From a virus, in the IMG/VR virus record IMGVR_UViG_3300025671_000476, positions 1-25,263 of that record: a stretch of 25,263 nucleotides of DNA; one strand, written 5' to 3'. Shown here piece after piece: positions 12,455-20,199 of this stretch. Under the pieces are notes generated by a model, which made no database searches, had not been told where the DNA came from, and saw nothing but the letters and a program-made list of their open reading frames with translations. Positions within the stretch are counted from its first letter, which is position 1. Every line of letters starts with the position of its first letter. The translations under genes were made by a program, and so were the position numbers.

Positions 12455-12734
12455 TTCAGATATTTTCGCTAAAAGCACTACGACAACAGGAAGTGATGTT
12501 ACTTTATTTGCTGGCCCAATAAGAATAAAAGGATTTATTGTAACTCCTACAGGCACAGCAGGTACTGTTACTTTTAAAGATGGTAGTACTACACTATTCG
12601 CATTAAGCACGGCAGCATCAGCAGCATCTGGTCCAGTTCAGATTTCATTACCATCTGAAGGTATTAAATGTTCAACTAATGCTACTGTAAATTTAACTGC
12701 AGGTGTATCAGCGATAACAGTATTTATGGCGTAA
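12447..12734 (+). CDS. Small beta-rich structural protein
   Basis: A 95-residue Ser/Thr/Ala/Gly-rich protein. The ATG at 12447 has AAGGAGG (12435-12441) five bases upstream, so I prefer it to the in-frame GTG two codons earlier. The sequence alternates hydrophobic strands ('RIKGFIVTPTGTAGTVTFKD', about 28-47) with a 'VQISLPSEGIKC' strand, as in small beta-sandwich virion proteins. The protein encoded at 16009 has a comparable layout. Its last base overlaps the next start (TAATG). High expression and position suggest a decoration or neck-associated protein. Confidence 0.6.
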   Translation: MSSSDIFAKSTTTTGSDVTLFAGPIRIKGFIVTPTGTAGTVTFKDGSTTLFALSTAASAASGPVQISLPSEGIKCSTNATVNLTAGVSAITVFMA

Positions 12735-13417
12735 TGGCTACATCAGGTACAGCAACTTTTAACTTAACGGTTAATGATGCGATTCAAGAAGCAATGGATC
12801 GTATTGGAGGAGAACCCGTTTTAGGTTATGATATACGTTCAGCGAAACGTAGTCTTAATGTTATGTTTGCTGATTGGGCAAATCGTGGTGTTAATCAGTG
12901 GACACTTGAAAAGAAAACTTTAAGTTTAACTTCTGGCACAGTTACTTACACTTTAGATACAGACACTGTCGATATCGTAGATATGTATGTAACGAGAGAT
13001 AGTACTGATTATAGCGTAGAAAGAATTAGTTTAACTGATTATAACGCTTACCCTAATAAAGCAACGGTAGGAAGAGCAACTCAATTTTATTTACAAAAAG
13101 ATAGAACACCTGAATTATATATTTATCCAGCACCCGATAATTCTACTGATGTTATTTCTTATTGGAGAATAAGAAAAATAGAAGATATTACAGCTTTAAG
13201 TTCAAGTGGAAATGAACAAGATATTGATATTCCTTTTCGATTTTACGAATGTATGGTTGCAGGTTTAGCTTATTATATGGGAATGAAAAGAGCAGGTGTA
13301 GATTTAAATAAACTATCATATTTAAAAGCTGAATATGAAACTGCATTTACGAGAGCGAAAGATGCAGATTTAAATGAAACATTTAGAATAGTTCCAGGTT
13401 ACCGAAGTGGCTTTTAA
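12734..13417 (+). CDS. Head-to-tail adaptor (P22 gp4-like)
   Basis: A 227-residue protein that resembles the tail accessory/adaptor ring that docks under the portal in P22-like phages. The N-terminal helices include 'NDAIQEAMDRIGGEPV' (about 14-29), 'RSAKRSLNVMFADWANRG' (about 35-52) and 'NQWTLEK' (about 54-60). A beta segment 'GTVTYTLDTDTVDIVDMYV' (about 68-86) and a helical C-terminal third ('FYECMVAGLAYYMGMKRAG') follow. This helix-strand-helix order and the 'SLNxMFADWANRGxNxWT' signature are what I recognise. The start is a TAATG overlap. It probably works with the protein encoded at 14544. P22 gp4 also has muramidase activity; nothing here shows that. Confidence 0.75.
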   Translation: MATSGTATFNLTVNDAIQEAMDRIGGEPVLGYDIRSAKRSLNVMFADWANRGVNQWTLEKKTLSLTSGTVTYTLDTDTVDIVDMYVTRDSTDYSVERISLTDYNAYPNKATVGRATQFYLQKDRTPELYIYPAPDNSTDVISYWRIRKIEDITALSSSGNEQDIDIPFRFYECMVAGLAYYMGMKRAGVDLNKLSYLKAEYETAFTRAKDADLNETFRIVPGYRSGF

Positions 13418-13781
13418 CAAACGTGGACCTAGAAAAGCACCTTCTTTTCCTTTCGCTAAAGGAAAATATGCTCGAGCAATTTCAGATCGTTCAGGATTAG
13501 AATATCCTTATTTAGAAATGGTTCGTGAATGGAACGGACTTTTAGTTCATACTAGCGAATATGAATCTAAACAACCACAACTCGATCCAATAGTTTTTAG
13601 TGATCCAGAAGCACTAAAGAATGCCAGACCTCAGGCTCCTCTTTCAGCTACAGGAGGCGTACCTAATCAATTATCAGTAATCTATCCGGGCACTTTCGGA
13701 GACACAGGACAGGAAGTAGGAGTAGCTACCGGAAACCAAATTGGATTGGAGTTAGGAAATGTCTCAGTCGTCATCAGCTAA
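13407..13781 (+). CDS. Conserved neck-region protein, function unknown
   Basis: A 124-residue protein starting with GTG inside the end of the adaptor gene. The basic N-terminus 'KRGPRKAPSFPFAKGKYARA' (about 5-24) is followed by 'ISDRSGLEYPYLEMVREWNG' (about 25-44), 'LLVHTSEYESKQPQLDP' and a Gly/Val-rich C-terminus. The 'SDRSG...YPYxEMVxEWNGxxVHxSExExKxPQ' pattern is one I recall from many marine phage genomes in the connector region, without known function. It overlaps both neighbours, so translation is probably coupled. A minor structural role is inferred. Confidence 0.68.
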   Translation: MAFNKRGPRKAPSFPFAKGKYARAISDRSGLEYPYLEMVREWNGLLVHTSEYESKQPQLDPIVFSDPEALKNARPQAPLSATGGVPNQLSVIYPGTFGDTGQEVGVATGNQIGLELGNVSVVIS

Positions 13782-14544
13782 AGATGCATATATAATGCTT
13801 TGTACACCATGTTATGGTGGTATGATGCATGAAGCTTATTTTCACAGTGTCGTAAAATTATTTCAAGAAGCAAGAGATAAAGAATTTAAAATTCATTTAA
13901 ACACTATGGGAAACGAAAGTTTAATTACAAGAGGAAGAAACACGATGGTATCTCAATTTATGGATAATGAACATTGTACTCATTTATTATTTGTAGATTC
14001 CGATATCGCTTTCTATCCTGAATTAGTTACTAAATTATTAGAATACGATAAAGATGTTGTAACAGCGATTTATCCTCGAAAGACTATTGAATGGAAAAAT
14101 TTAGAATACTACGTTAAAAAAGGAGATCTAAAAACTATGGAGCAAAAGTTATTAGGATATAACTTAAACTTTCCTGATCCCTTAAATATAGACGTACAAG
14201 ACGGATTTGTAGAAGTATTAGATGCCGCTACAGGATTTATGCTTATTAAAAAAGACGTATTTGTAAAAATGAGAGAAGCGTATCCTGAATTAAAATATAC
14301 TTCCGATCAGATTATTAATAATAATAAATATTCTAGTGATTGGTGCTATGCTTTTTTCGATTGTATGATTGATCCTAAAAGTAATCGATATTTAAGTGAA
14401 GATTATACATTCTGTCGTAGATGGCAGCAAATAGGTGGAAAAATATACGCTGAAATAACATATCCATTAACTCATTACGGAACTTACGGTTTTAGAGGAA
14501 ATGTATCGCATAAATTTGCAAAAAAAGATAGTATAGACGCATAA
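13759..14544 (+). CDS. GT-A type glycosyltransferase
   Basis: A 261-residue enzyme that would transfer a sugar from an activated nucleotide sugar. It has the GT-A fold signature: start 'YIMLCTPCYGG' (about 11-21), 'ITRGRNTMVSQFM' (about 56-68), and 'LLFVDSDIAFYPE' (about 76-88) with the D80-S81-D82 metal and nucleotide-binding triad. 'AIYPRK' (103-108), 'ATGFMLIKKDVF' (about 157-168), an acidic 'SED' (213-215) that suits the catalytic position, and 'LTHYGTYGF' (about 237-245) with a metal-coordinating histidine candidate follow. It lies between two connector genes and overlaps both, so it is made with the virion parts. Possible targets are virion proteins, DNA or host surface sugars; the sequence does not decide. 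All key residues are present, so I expect an active enzyme. Confidence 0.82.
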   Translation: MSQSSSAKDAYIMLCTPCYGGMMHEAYFHSVVKLFQEARDKEFKIHLNTMGNESLITRGRNTMVSQFMDNEHCTHLLFVDSDIAFYPELVTKLLEYDKDVVTAIYPRKTIEWKNLEYYVKKGDLKTMEQKLLGYNLNFPDPLNIDVQDGFVEVLDAATGFMLIKKDVFVKMREAYPELKYTSDQIINNNKYSSDWCYAFFDCMIDPKSNRYLSEDYTFCRRWQQIGGKIYAEITYPLTHYGTYGFRGNVSHKFAKKDSIDA

Positions 14545-15197
14545 TGGCAACAACTTACGCAGATTTAAAGACAGATATCCAGACTTGGATGCAAAATACA
14601 GGAACGGATTTTACTAATCAATTAGATACGTTTATTAATAATACGGAACAGCGATTATTAAGAGAAATTGATCCTGAAGCATTTGTCTTTAATAAATTTA
14701 CTAATTTAACAAGCGGTAATCGTTTTTTAGCTAATCCTAGCGATCTTTTAATTATAAAAAATCTTTTAATAGAAAACGGTAGTGATAGAATTTTTCTTGA
14801 AATGAAAACAGATGAATTTATTTATGAGTATTGGCCGGACGATAGTCAAACAGGAGTTCCTAAATATTTCGCTAATTATGATGATGATTCAACTTTACTT
14901 GCGCCTACTCCAGATTCAAATTATCGAGTAGAAATGCAGTATGTTGGAAGAATTGAAACTCTTTCTACAACCAATACAACTAACTGGTTAACAGAAAACG
15001 CTGATGACGCACTACTTTACGGTTGTTTATCGGAAGCTTCTATTTTTACAAAGAATATGGAAGATTATGCGTTATATGATAAAAGATATCAGGAAATCGT
15101 AGCTGGATTGAATAATCAATCAAGAAGGCGCAGACGAACTGACTACAAATTCCCTGCTAGCCCTGCTGGCACGGATACCTTGACAGGAAGCCAATAA
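14544..15197 (+). CDS. Head-tail adaptor (SU10/gp6-like)
   Basis: A 217-residue protein that I read as a second neck adaptor of the phage SU10 / gp6-like type. Features: 'ATTYADLKTDIQTWMQN' (about 2-18), 'FINNTEQRLLREIDPEAF' (about 30-47), a strand region with 'GNRFLANPSDLLIIKNL', a 'YRVEMQYVGRIETL' strand pair (about 126-139) and the late 'LLYGCLSEASIFTKNMEDY' helix (about 156-174), followed by an arginine-rich loop (five arginines, about 193-199). A helical start, beta middle and C-terminal helix with 'LLYGCLxEA' are characteristic. The start overlaps the glycosyltransferase stop (TAATG). It should form a ring with the portal and the protein encoded at 12734. Confidence 0.72.
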   Translation: MATTYADLKTDIQTWMQNTGTDFTNQLDTFINNTEQRLLREIDPEAFVFNKFTNLTSGNRFLANPSDLLIIKNLLIENGSDRIFLEMKTDEFIYEYWPDDSQTGVPKYFANYDDDSTLLAPTPDSNYRVEMQYVGRIETLSTTNTTNWLTENADDALLYGCLSEASIFTKNMEDYALYDKRYQEIVAGLNNQSRRRRRTDYKFPASPAGTDTLTGSQ

Positions 15198-15209
15198 GGA
15201 GGTAATACT

Positions 15210-15629
15210 ATGGCAATATCGCAAGCACTCTGTACTGTATTTAAGCAGGATTTAATGGACGCAGGACAAGATCTGACTTCAGCAACATTAAAGATAGCTT
15301 TATATACTAGTTCAGCAACTTTAGACGGAACAACAACCGCCTATTCTACATCTAATGAAGTAACCGGAACAGGTTACACTGCGGGTGGAGAAACATTAAC
15401 AAACGTAGTCGTTGCAACAGACGGAACGACAGCTTATCTCGATTGTGATAACGTATCATGGTCAAGTGCTACAATTACAGCAAGAGGAGCGTTAATTTAT
15501 AATAACTCTAACTCTAATTCAGCTATTTGTGTACTCGATTTTACAACTGATAAGTCATCTTCAAATGGAACATTTGAGATACAGTTTCCAGCACCTGGTG
15601 CTAGTACTGCGTTAATTAGAATTGCTTAA
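15210..15629 (+). CDS. Conserved phage structural protein
   Basis: A 139-residue protein with a perfect AAGGAGGT ribosome site. It starts with a helix that ends in 'DLMDAGQDL', then 'LKIALYTSSATLDGTTTAY' (about 27-45), 'NEVTGTGYTAGGETL' (about 49-63) and 'VSWSSATITARGALIYN' (about 81-97). This strongly conserved, all-beta pattern is common in marine phage genomes next to tail and connector genes. I do not know a demonstrated function. Strong initiation suggests a multi-copy virion part. It is followed without a gap by three similar-sized beta-rich genes. Confidence 0.68.
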   Translation: MAISQALCTVFKQDLMDAGQDLTSATLKIALYTSSATLDGTTTAYSTSNEVTGTGYTAGGETLTNVVVATDGTTAYLDCDNVSWSSATITARGALIYNNSNSNSAICVLDFTTDKSSSNGTFEIQFPAPGASTALIRIA

Positions 15630-16009
15630 TGGCGTTTGTATTAAACGATAGAGTAAAGGAAGAAACAACTACAACTGGTACAGGTACCATTTCTTTAGAT
15701 GGCGCAGTTGATGGTTTCGAATCTTTTGTATCAGGAATAGGCAACAGTAATAATACTTACTATGCAATAGTAGGAGGTTCTGAATGGGAAGTAGGAATCG
15801 GAACAGTTACTGATGCTACTCCTGATACTTTATCGAGAGATACAATATTAACTAGTTCTAATTCAGATAATGCTGTTAATTTTAGTGCTGGTACGAAATC
15901 TGTATTTTGTACTTTACCTGCTTCAAAAACAGTATACATTGATAGTGATGGCAACACTGTAGGAGCGGCCTCCGAAGCATTTGCTATTACAATGGCGGCA
16001 AGTTTATAA
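15629..16009 (+). CDS. Conserved phage structural protein, beta-rich
   Basis: A 126-residue protein starting 'MAFVLNDRVKEETTTTGTGT', then 'AVDGFESFVSGIGNSNNTYY' (about 26-45), 'GSEWEVGIGTV' (about 50-60), 'LSRDTILTSSN' (about 68-78) and 'VNFSAGTKSVFCTLPASKT'. The 'ADRVKExTxTxGxG ... YYxIVxGSEWEVGxGT ... VNFSAGTKxVFCT' layout is one I have seen repeatedly in phage tail and fibre neighbourhoods. A virion role is likely but undefined. The TAATG overlap with the previous gene indicates translational coupling. Confidence 0.68.
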   Translation: MAFVLNDRVKEETTTTGTGTISLDGAVDGFESFVSGIGNSNNTYYAIVGGSEWEVGIGTVTDATPDTLSRDTILTSSNSDNAVNFSAGTKSVFCTLPASKTVYIDSDGNTVGAASEAFAITMAASL

Positions 16010-16338
16010 TGGCTAATAATTTTACATTTAATGGGGCAAGCTTAACAGATGCTACCCTTACAACTATTTTTACTACAACTAATAAAAAAGTAATTGTAGG
16101 ATTATTATGTTCTAATACAGGTAGTGCTGCAATTAACGTTTCCGTTAAAATTGACCCTGACGGAACAGGTGCTAGTGAACGATTCTTAGTTAAAAATGCA
16201 GCTGTACCGCAAAATTCTTCTTTAGAGATAATATCAGGAAAAGTTGTTTTACCAGCTTCTGGTAAAATAAAAGCACAAAGTTCAGCATCTGGAGGAGATT
16301 GCGATATTAATGTTTCTTCAATAGATGGTGTTAGCTAA
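16009..16338 (+). CDS. Small beta-rich structural protein
   Basis: A 109-residue protein with alternating beta segments ('KKVIVGLLCSNTGSAAINVS', about 26-45; 'LEIISGKVVLPASGKIKAQS', about 72-91) and no helix-rich region. Organisation is like the 95-residue protein encoded at 12447: a beta pair around a 'NTG/PTG' turn, then a central strand, then a 'LPSxGxI' strand. The two may be distant relatives or just share a small-sandwich fold. It starts by TAATG overlap and ends by TAATG overlap with the MAYIG gene. It is probably an appendage or fibre-base protein. Confidence 0.62.
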   Translation: MANNFTFNGASLTDATLTTIFTTTNKKVIVGLLCSNTGSAAINVSVKIDPDGTGASERFLVKNAAVPQNSSLEIISGKVVLPASGKIKAQSSASGGDCDINVSSIDGVS

Positions 16339-16781
16339 TGGCTTATATCGGTGCAGCTCCTCGTAATAATTTTGCAAGTTTAACCAGTCAACAGATTACT
16401 GGTGATGGTGGTTCTGTTTATACTTTAGATCGTCAAGTCACTGTACCCGAAGATTTGGCTTTGTTCGTCAATGAGGTGAGGCAGAATCCGAACACTTATA
16501 CAATTTCCAATAGTGGACTTCAATTAAACTTAGGGGGAAATATCTCTGCGAGTGATACTTGTTATGTGGTCTACTTACAACAAACTTTAGAATCAGTTGG
16601 CCCGACACCAAGCACCGTGCAAGGCACAGCGTGTGCTCCTCAATTCTTTCAAAACAATCAACAGACTTTTAATGATTTAACTTTACCTGCCAATAGAAAT
16701 TGCTCACTGGTAGGAACAATAACTGTAGCAGCAGGTAACACTATTACTATTCCTGCTACCTCAACCTTGGTGATCATATGA
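16338..16781 (+). CDS. Fibre-base or appendage protein, MAYIG type
   Basis: A 147-residue protein beginning 'MAYIGAAPRNNFASLTSQQI', an N-terminal module that is common at the start of marine phage fibre proteins and probably attaches them to the virion. The next part, 'YTLDRQVTVPEDLALFVNEV' (about 30-49) and 'NLGGNISASDTCYVVYLQQ' (about 69-87), is a small beta domain. The C-terminal 45 residues, with 'LVGTITVAAGNTITIPATS', look like a beta-helix or trimerising end. The protein encoded at 19738 starts and ends in the same style, so the two appear paralogous. The last four bases (ATGA) overlap the next gene. Confidence 0.7.
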   Translation: MAYIGAAPRNNFASLTSQQITGDGGSVYTLDRQVTVPEDLALFVNEVRQNPNTYTISNSGLQLNLGGNISASDTCYVVYLQQTLESVGPTPSTVQGTACAPQFFQNNQQTFNDLTLPANRNCSLVGTITVAAGNTITIPATSTLVII

Positions 16782-17350
16782 CCAGTATTTTAGAAGTAGA
16801 ACAACTCGATACGTTAAGCAGTAATGCTTCGAGTACCTTGACGATTGGTGGAACGAATACCACGACAATTGCTTTTGGTCCCAATGTAACTACGACACCG
16901 AGTAGTCTTGCGAATACCCCTGCTTTCAAAGTAGATAAAACAAGCACTCAATCTATAAGTGATGGTGTTTGGACAAAAGTAACTTTTACTAATGAGTATT
17001 ATGATACAGATAATGCATTTGCTGATTCAAAATTTACAGTTCCTTCTGCTAAAGCAGGTAAATATTTTTTTTCTGCTATGTTAAGATGTACGGCTGATAA
17101 TGGAACAGCAGAATATTACAGTTTAGCTTTTTATAAAAATGGCAATAGAGAATCAATTACCAATCAATTACAAACAGCGGACAATCAATTAAGAAATTCA
17201 CATATATTTGCTTCTGCAACTTTTAATTTATCAGTAGGACAATACATAGAGGTTTATGCAAATTTTGGAGCAAACAATCCCGTTGTTGGAGGTAGTGCGT
17301 CTCAAGATATTGCTTCTTTTTTTACAGGATTTAAATTAATAGGAGTATAA
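16778..17350 (+). CDS. C1q-like fibre protein 1
   Basis: A 190-residue protein with a short anchor 'MTSILEVEQLDTLSSNASST' and a C-terminal beta domain from about residue 47 ('TPAFKV') to the end ('FTGFKLIGV'). Within it are 'FTVPSAKAGKYFFSAML', 'YSLAFYKNGNR' and 'VGQYIEVYANFG', which match the strand order of C1q/TNF-like trimeric heads. Such heads often bind carbohydrate or protein surfaces, so a receptor-binding role is likely. By hand count GC drops from about 44% in 16781-16920 (anchor part) to about 28% in 16921-17040 (start of the head). It is the first of three tandem paralogues. Confidence 0.78.
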   Translation: MTSILEVEQLDTLSSNASSTLTIGGTNTTTIAFGPNVTTTPSSLANTPAFKVDKTSTQSISDGVWTKVTFTNEYYDTDNAFADSKFTVPSAKAGKYFFSAMLRCTADNGTAEYYSLAFYKNGNRESITNQLQTADNQLRNSHIFASATFNLSVGQYIEVYANFGANNPVVGGSASQDIASFFTGFKLIGV

Positions 17351-17868
17351 TGAGCAACATCTTAGTCAACACCATTAAAGACACAGGCAATAATACGTTG
17401 CTCAGTAGTGACGGTTCAGGGTCCGTGACTCTTGGTTCAGGGTTCCCTCAGAATACTCCTAGTTTTAGAGCTTACGCTAGTTCGAACTTTACTACTGCAA
17501 ATGGTACAAGAACTATTGTTCCTTTTGACAGTGTAACATTTGATACAGGAAATTATTTTAACACATCGACTTATCGGTACACACCATTAGTTGCTGGTTA
17601 TTATAATTTTTTTGCTACAGTTAAAGCTAATTCTGCTACAGATGCAGAAAATTTCGTTATCTATATTAGAAAAAATGAAACAGAAATTATGGAAGTCACA
17701 AGTCCTCAATTATATTATAATTCTGTCAATGGTTCTATTATCACACATTTAGATGGTGTTGATGATTTTGTAGATGTATATGTCAGACAAGATAGTGGTG
17801 GTAATTTAGAATATAACGGATTAGATAAAAAAGTTTATTTTCAAGGGTTTAGATTAATAGGAGCATAA
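17350..17868 (+). CDS. C1q-like fibre protein 2
   Basis: A 172-residue paralogue of the preceding protein. The anchor 'MSNILVNTIKDTGNNTLL' is followed by a Gly/Ser-rich strand and then the C1q-like domain from about 35 ('NTPSFRAY') to 'FQGFRLIGA'. Matching elements are 'YRYTPLVAGYYNFFATVKA', 'FVIYIRKNETEI' and 'DDFVDVYVRQDSGG'. Sequence identity to its neighbours is low except at these points, so divergence is old or selection for variety is strong. Hand-counted GC is about 46% in 17351-17460 and about 32% in 17461-17640. It starts by TAATG overlap. Confidence 0.78.
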   Translation: MSNILVNTIKDTGNNTLLSSDGSGSVTLGSGFPQNTPSFRAYASSNFTTANGTRTIVPFDSVTFDTGNYFNTSTYRYTPLVAGYYNFFATVKANSATDAENFVIYIRKNETEIMEVTSPQLYYNSVNGSIITHLDGVDDFVDVYVRQDSGGNLEYNGLDKKVYFQGFRLIGA

Positions 17869-18435
17869 ATGACAAGCAAGATCAAAGTAAACATACTCGC
17901 TGACGGTGGAGATAACTCAATCATCACCTCCGATGGTGCGGGAAGCTTTACTCCTGCTTCAGGATTAGCGACAGGTGTTCTTGCGATGACTCCTGCTTTT
18001 CATGCTTTTTTAAGTTCTACTCAAAGTTTATCAGATGATACTACAACAAAAGTTCAATGTAATAGTGAATTATATGATACCGATAATTGTTATGACAATT
18101 CTACTAACTATCGTTTTACACCAACAGTAGCAGGAAAATATTTTGTTTACGGAAGTTGGATGAGTGATAATAGTACCGCCTCTACTCTTCAATATGGTAA
18201 TGCAAGAATACGAAAGAACGGCTCTGATATACTTTTTCAAGTTTTAGATTTTAGAAATAATTATGCTGGATATAGTAACACCTTTGCTGTATCTGGCGTT
18301 GTAGATTTTAATGGAACTACCGATTATGTAGAGTTGTATGCTACTATAAAAATTTCTTCAGGAACGACTGGAATTGGTGGTAATGCAACACATAGTAGAA
18401 CCGCTTTTGGAGCATACAGGATTATAGGAGCATAG
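17869..18435 (+). CDS. C1q-like fibre protein 3
   Basis: A 188-residue third tandem paralogue. It starts directly after the previous stop (TAAATG). The anchor is 'MTSKIKVNILADGGDNS', followed by 'GAGSFTPASG', and the C1q-like head begins at about 41 ('MTPAFHAF') with 'YRFTPTVAGKYFVYGSWM', 'ARIRKNGSDILF', 'TTDYVELYATIK' and the end 'FGAYRIIGA'. GC falls sharply from about 48% (17881-18000) to about 27% (18001-18120) by hand count, near the anchor/head junction. Three adjacent genes of this kind imply either three different appendage heads on one virion or alternative ones. Confidence 0.78.
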   Translation: MTSKIKVNILADGGDNSIITSDGAGSFTPASGLATGVLAMTPAFHAFLSSTQSLSDDTTTKVQCNSELYDTDNCYDNSTNYRFTPTVAGKYFVYGSWMSDNSTASTLQYGNARIRKNGSDILFQVLDFRNNYAGYSNTFAVSGVVDFNGTTDYVELYATIKISSGTTGIGGNATHSRTAFGAYRIIGA

Positions 18436-18438
18436 ACC

Positions 18439-19533
18439 ATGGCACTCACAACATTACCCACCGCAGCATTCGCCACAGGATCCGTGGGCACTTCACAATT
18501 AGCGGATGGTGCAGTGACCACCGAGAAGTTAGTAGCGGATGTCAACTTCCGTAACCTCATCATCAATGGTGATATGTCTATTGCACAGAGGTCAACCAGC
18601 ACATCAAGTTACAGTGGAATATCATACAGCACGGTAGATAGATTCAAAACAGTTTTTGAATATGGCACCTACACAGTTAGCCAAGAATCTTTGTCTAGTG
18701 GTGCCGCCTACAACGCAGGATTTAGAACAGCATTCAAGGCTTTAGTCACTTCAACAGCATCTCCAGGAGCAGCAGGAGAACAAGTAACATTTGAGCAAAG
18801 AATAGAAGGACTAATGTGCCAAGCACTTAAAAAAGGCACATCAAATGCTGAAAGTTTAACTTTATCATTTTGGGTAAGGTCATCTAAAACTGGCACTAAT
18901 CTACAAGTAAATTTAAGAGATAATGATAATGATAGAATCATTGGTGCCACATATGATATTAACACAGCAAACACATGGGAAAAGAAAACTTTTACATTCG
19001 CTGGAGACACTTCGGGAGCGTTAGACAACGATAATGGTCAATCTCTTATATTAGAATGGTGGTTAGATGGTGGTTCAAATTATTCTGGAGGATCAGTGCC
19101 TACCTCATGGCAAGCTAGAAATAATACTGATAGAAATGTAACAAACTTTGATTTGGCAGGTGGTACAGACGATTGGTGGATCACAGGAGTCCAACTCGAA
19201 GTCGGTACATCTGCTAGTAACTTTGAGTTCTTACCTTATGATGTGAATTTACAGAGGTGTCAAAGATATTTTGAATTTGCTGAAGGTGGATATCAAGGTC
19301 CTGTTTATGGAACTGCAACTGACATGAGAGTAAGTGTTCCTTTCAAAGTTACAAAAAGAGCCAATCCAACTCTTACTAAAATTAGTGGTAATGAAAATTG
19401 TTGTAGTTCAGTTACAGTAGTAGTAGCTTCTATAGACGAAACACTAGGTGCTAGAGTTCAAGGTACAAATGTTTTTTCAGCAGGTGCAGGTAAATATTGG
19501 AATGTCAAATTTAGTGCAGACTCGGAGTTATAA
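18439..19533 (+). CDS. Tail fibre with carbohydrate-binding-type domain
   Basis: A 364-residue fibre protein. The N-terminal anchor, about 40 residues ('ATGSVGTSQLADGAVTTEKL', about 12-31), is a repeat type common in phage fibres. Then comes the conserved 'RNLIINGDMSIAQR' (about 38-51), 'STVDRFKT', 'LTLSFWVRSSKTGTNLQVNL' (about 140-159) and 'WWITGVQLEVGTSASNFEFL' (about 246-265), a jelly-roll layout like carbohydrate-binding modules. 'RCQRYFE' and a beta-rich C-terminal end of about 85 residues follow. The partial gene at 24821 has the same anchor and domain, so these are paralogues. GC is about 53% over the first 120 bases and about 39% over the next 120. It likely binds a surface polysaccharide. 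Confidence 0.78.
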   Translation: MALTTLPTAAFATGSVGTSQLADGAVTTEKLVADVNFRNLIINGDMSIAQRSTSTSSYSGISYSTVDRFKTVFEYGTYTVSQESLSSGAAYNAGFRTAFKALVTSTASPGAAGEQVTFEQRIEGLMCQALKKGTSNAESLTLSFWVRSSKTGTNLQVNLRDNDNDRIIGATYDINTANTWEKKTFTFAGDTSGALDNDNGQSLILEWWLDGGSNYSGGSVPTSWQARNNTDRNVTNFDLAGGTDDWWITGVQLEVGTSASNFEFLPYDVNLQRCQRYFEFAEGGYQGPVYGTATDMRVSVPFKVTKRANPTLTKISGNENCCSSVTVVVASIDETLGARVQGTNVFSAGAGKYWNVKFSADSEL

Positions 19534-19536
19534 AAA

Positions 19537-19737
19537 ATGATTACACAAGCAATATATGAAAAAGAAATAATTACACATAAAGACGGAACAGAAGAAGTAA
19601 TCACTTTAGGAATTAGAGCTATTATAGACGAAGTAGAAATGATAGTTCCAATTTCTAATGATAACAGACACTATCAAGAAATACTCAAATGGGTAGCTGA
19701 AGGAAACACAATTACAGATAATGGAGGCGGTGAATAA
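19537..19737 (+). CDS. Small putative fibre-assembly helper
   Basis: A 66-residue protein placed right after a fibre gene. Its C-terminal half 'NRHYQEILKWVAEGNTITD' is typical of the small proteins that accompany phage fibres and may act as assembly chaperones, as XkdW-type or DUF-type genes do. A mixed helical/beta start ('ITLGIRAIIDEVEMIVPISN') precedes it. No Shine-Dalgarno sequence beyond AT-rich DNA is visible. It ends with TAAATG shared with the next gene. The helper role is an inference from position and pattern. Confidence 0.6.
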   Translation: MITQAIYEKEIITHKDGTEEVITLGIRAIIDEVEMIVPISNDNRHYQEILKWVAEGNTITDNGGGE

Positions 19738-20193
19738 ATGCCCTACATCGGACAAGAACCCTTAACAGGACAATATATTATCTTAGATGATATATCTTCA
19801 AGTTTTGACGGAAGCACCGTTACTTTTAATTTAACGAATGGCACGGAGCCTGTGTACCCTCAAACAGAACAAAATCTAATTGTGAGTATTTCAGGTATTT
19901 ATCAATACCCTCGAGATGCTTATATGATCTCTTCTAATCAAATTACCTTTACGTCCGCACCGCTAGCCACGGACACTTTTTCAGGAGTCGTGCTCGGAGA
20001 TGTCTTATCAATCGGTAGTCCTACCAATAATAGTGTCACTTCCGAATCTCTAGGATCACAGTTTTATACCATTAACCGACAATCGGTCGTCAACGTGACC
20101 GTGGAGGCTGATGAGAATGGTATGGTCGCAGGACCTTTTTCAGTAACAGGAACAATTACAATTGAAAGTGGTGCCACTTTCGTTATATTATAA
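19738..20193 (+). CDS. Fibre-base or appendage protein, MPYIG type
   Basis: A 151-residue paralogue of the protein encoded at 16338. It begins 'MPYIGQEPLTGQYIILDDIS', continues with a beta domain ('QNLIVSISGIYQYPRDAYMI', about 43-62; 'FSGVVLGDVLSIGSPTNN', about 81-98), and ends 'GPFSVTGTITIESGATFVIL', a C-terminal cap common in phage fibres. Its base composition is visibly less AT-rich than the C1q-like genes. Likely part of a virion appendage whose distal part is another gene product, such as the one encoded at 20200. Confidence 0.7.
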   Translation: MPYIGQEPLTGQYIILDDISSSFDGSTVTFNLTNGTEPVYPQTEQNLIVSISGIYQYPRDAYMISSNQITFTSAPLATDTFSGVVLGDVLSIGSPTNNSVTSESLGSQFYTINRQSVVNVTVEADENGMVAGPFSVTGTITIESGATFVIL

Positions 20194-20199
20194 GCAACC

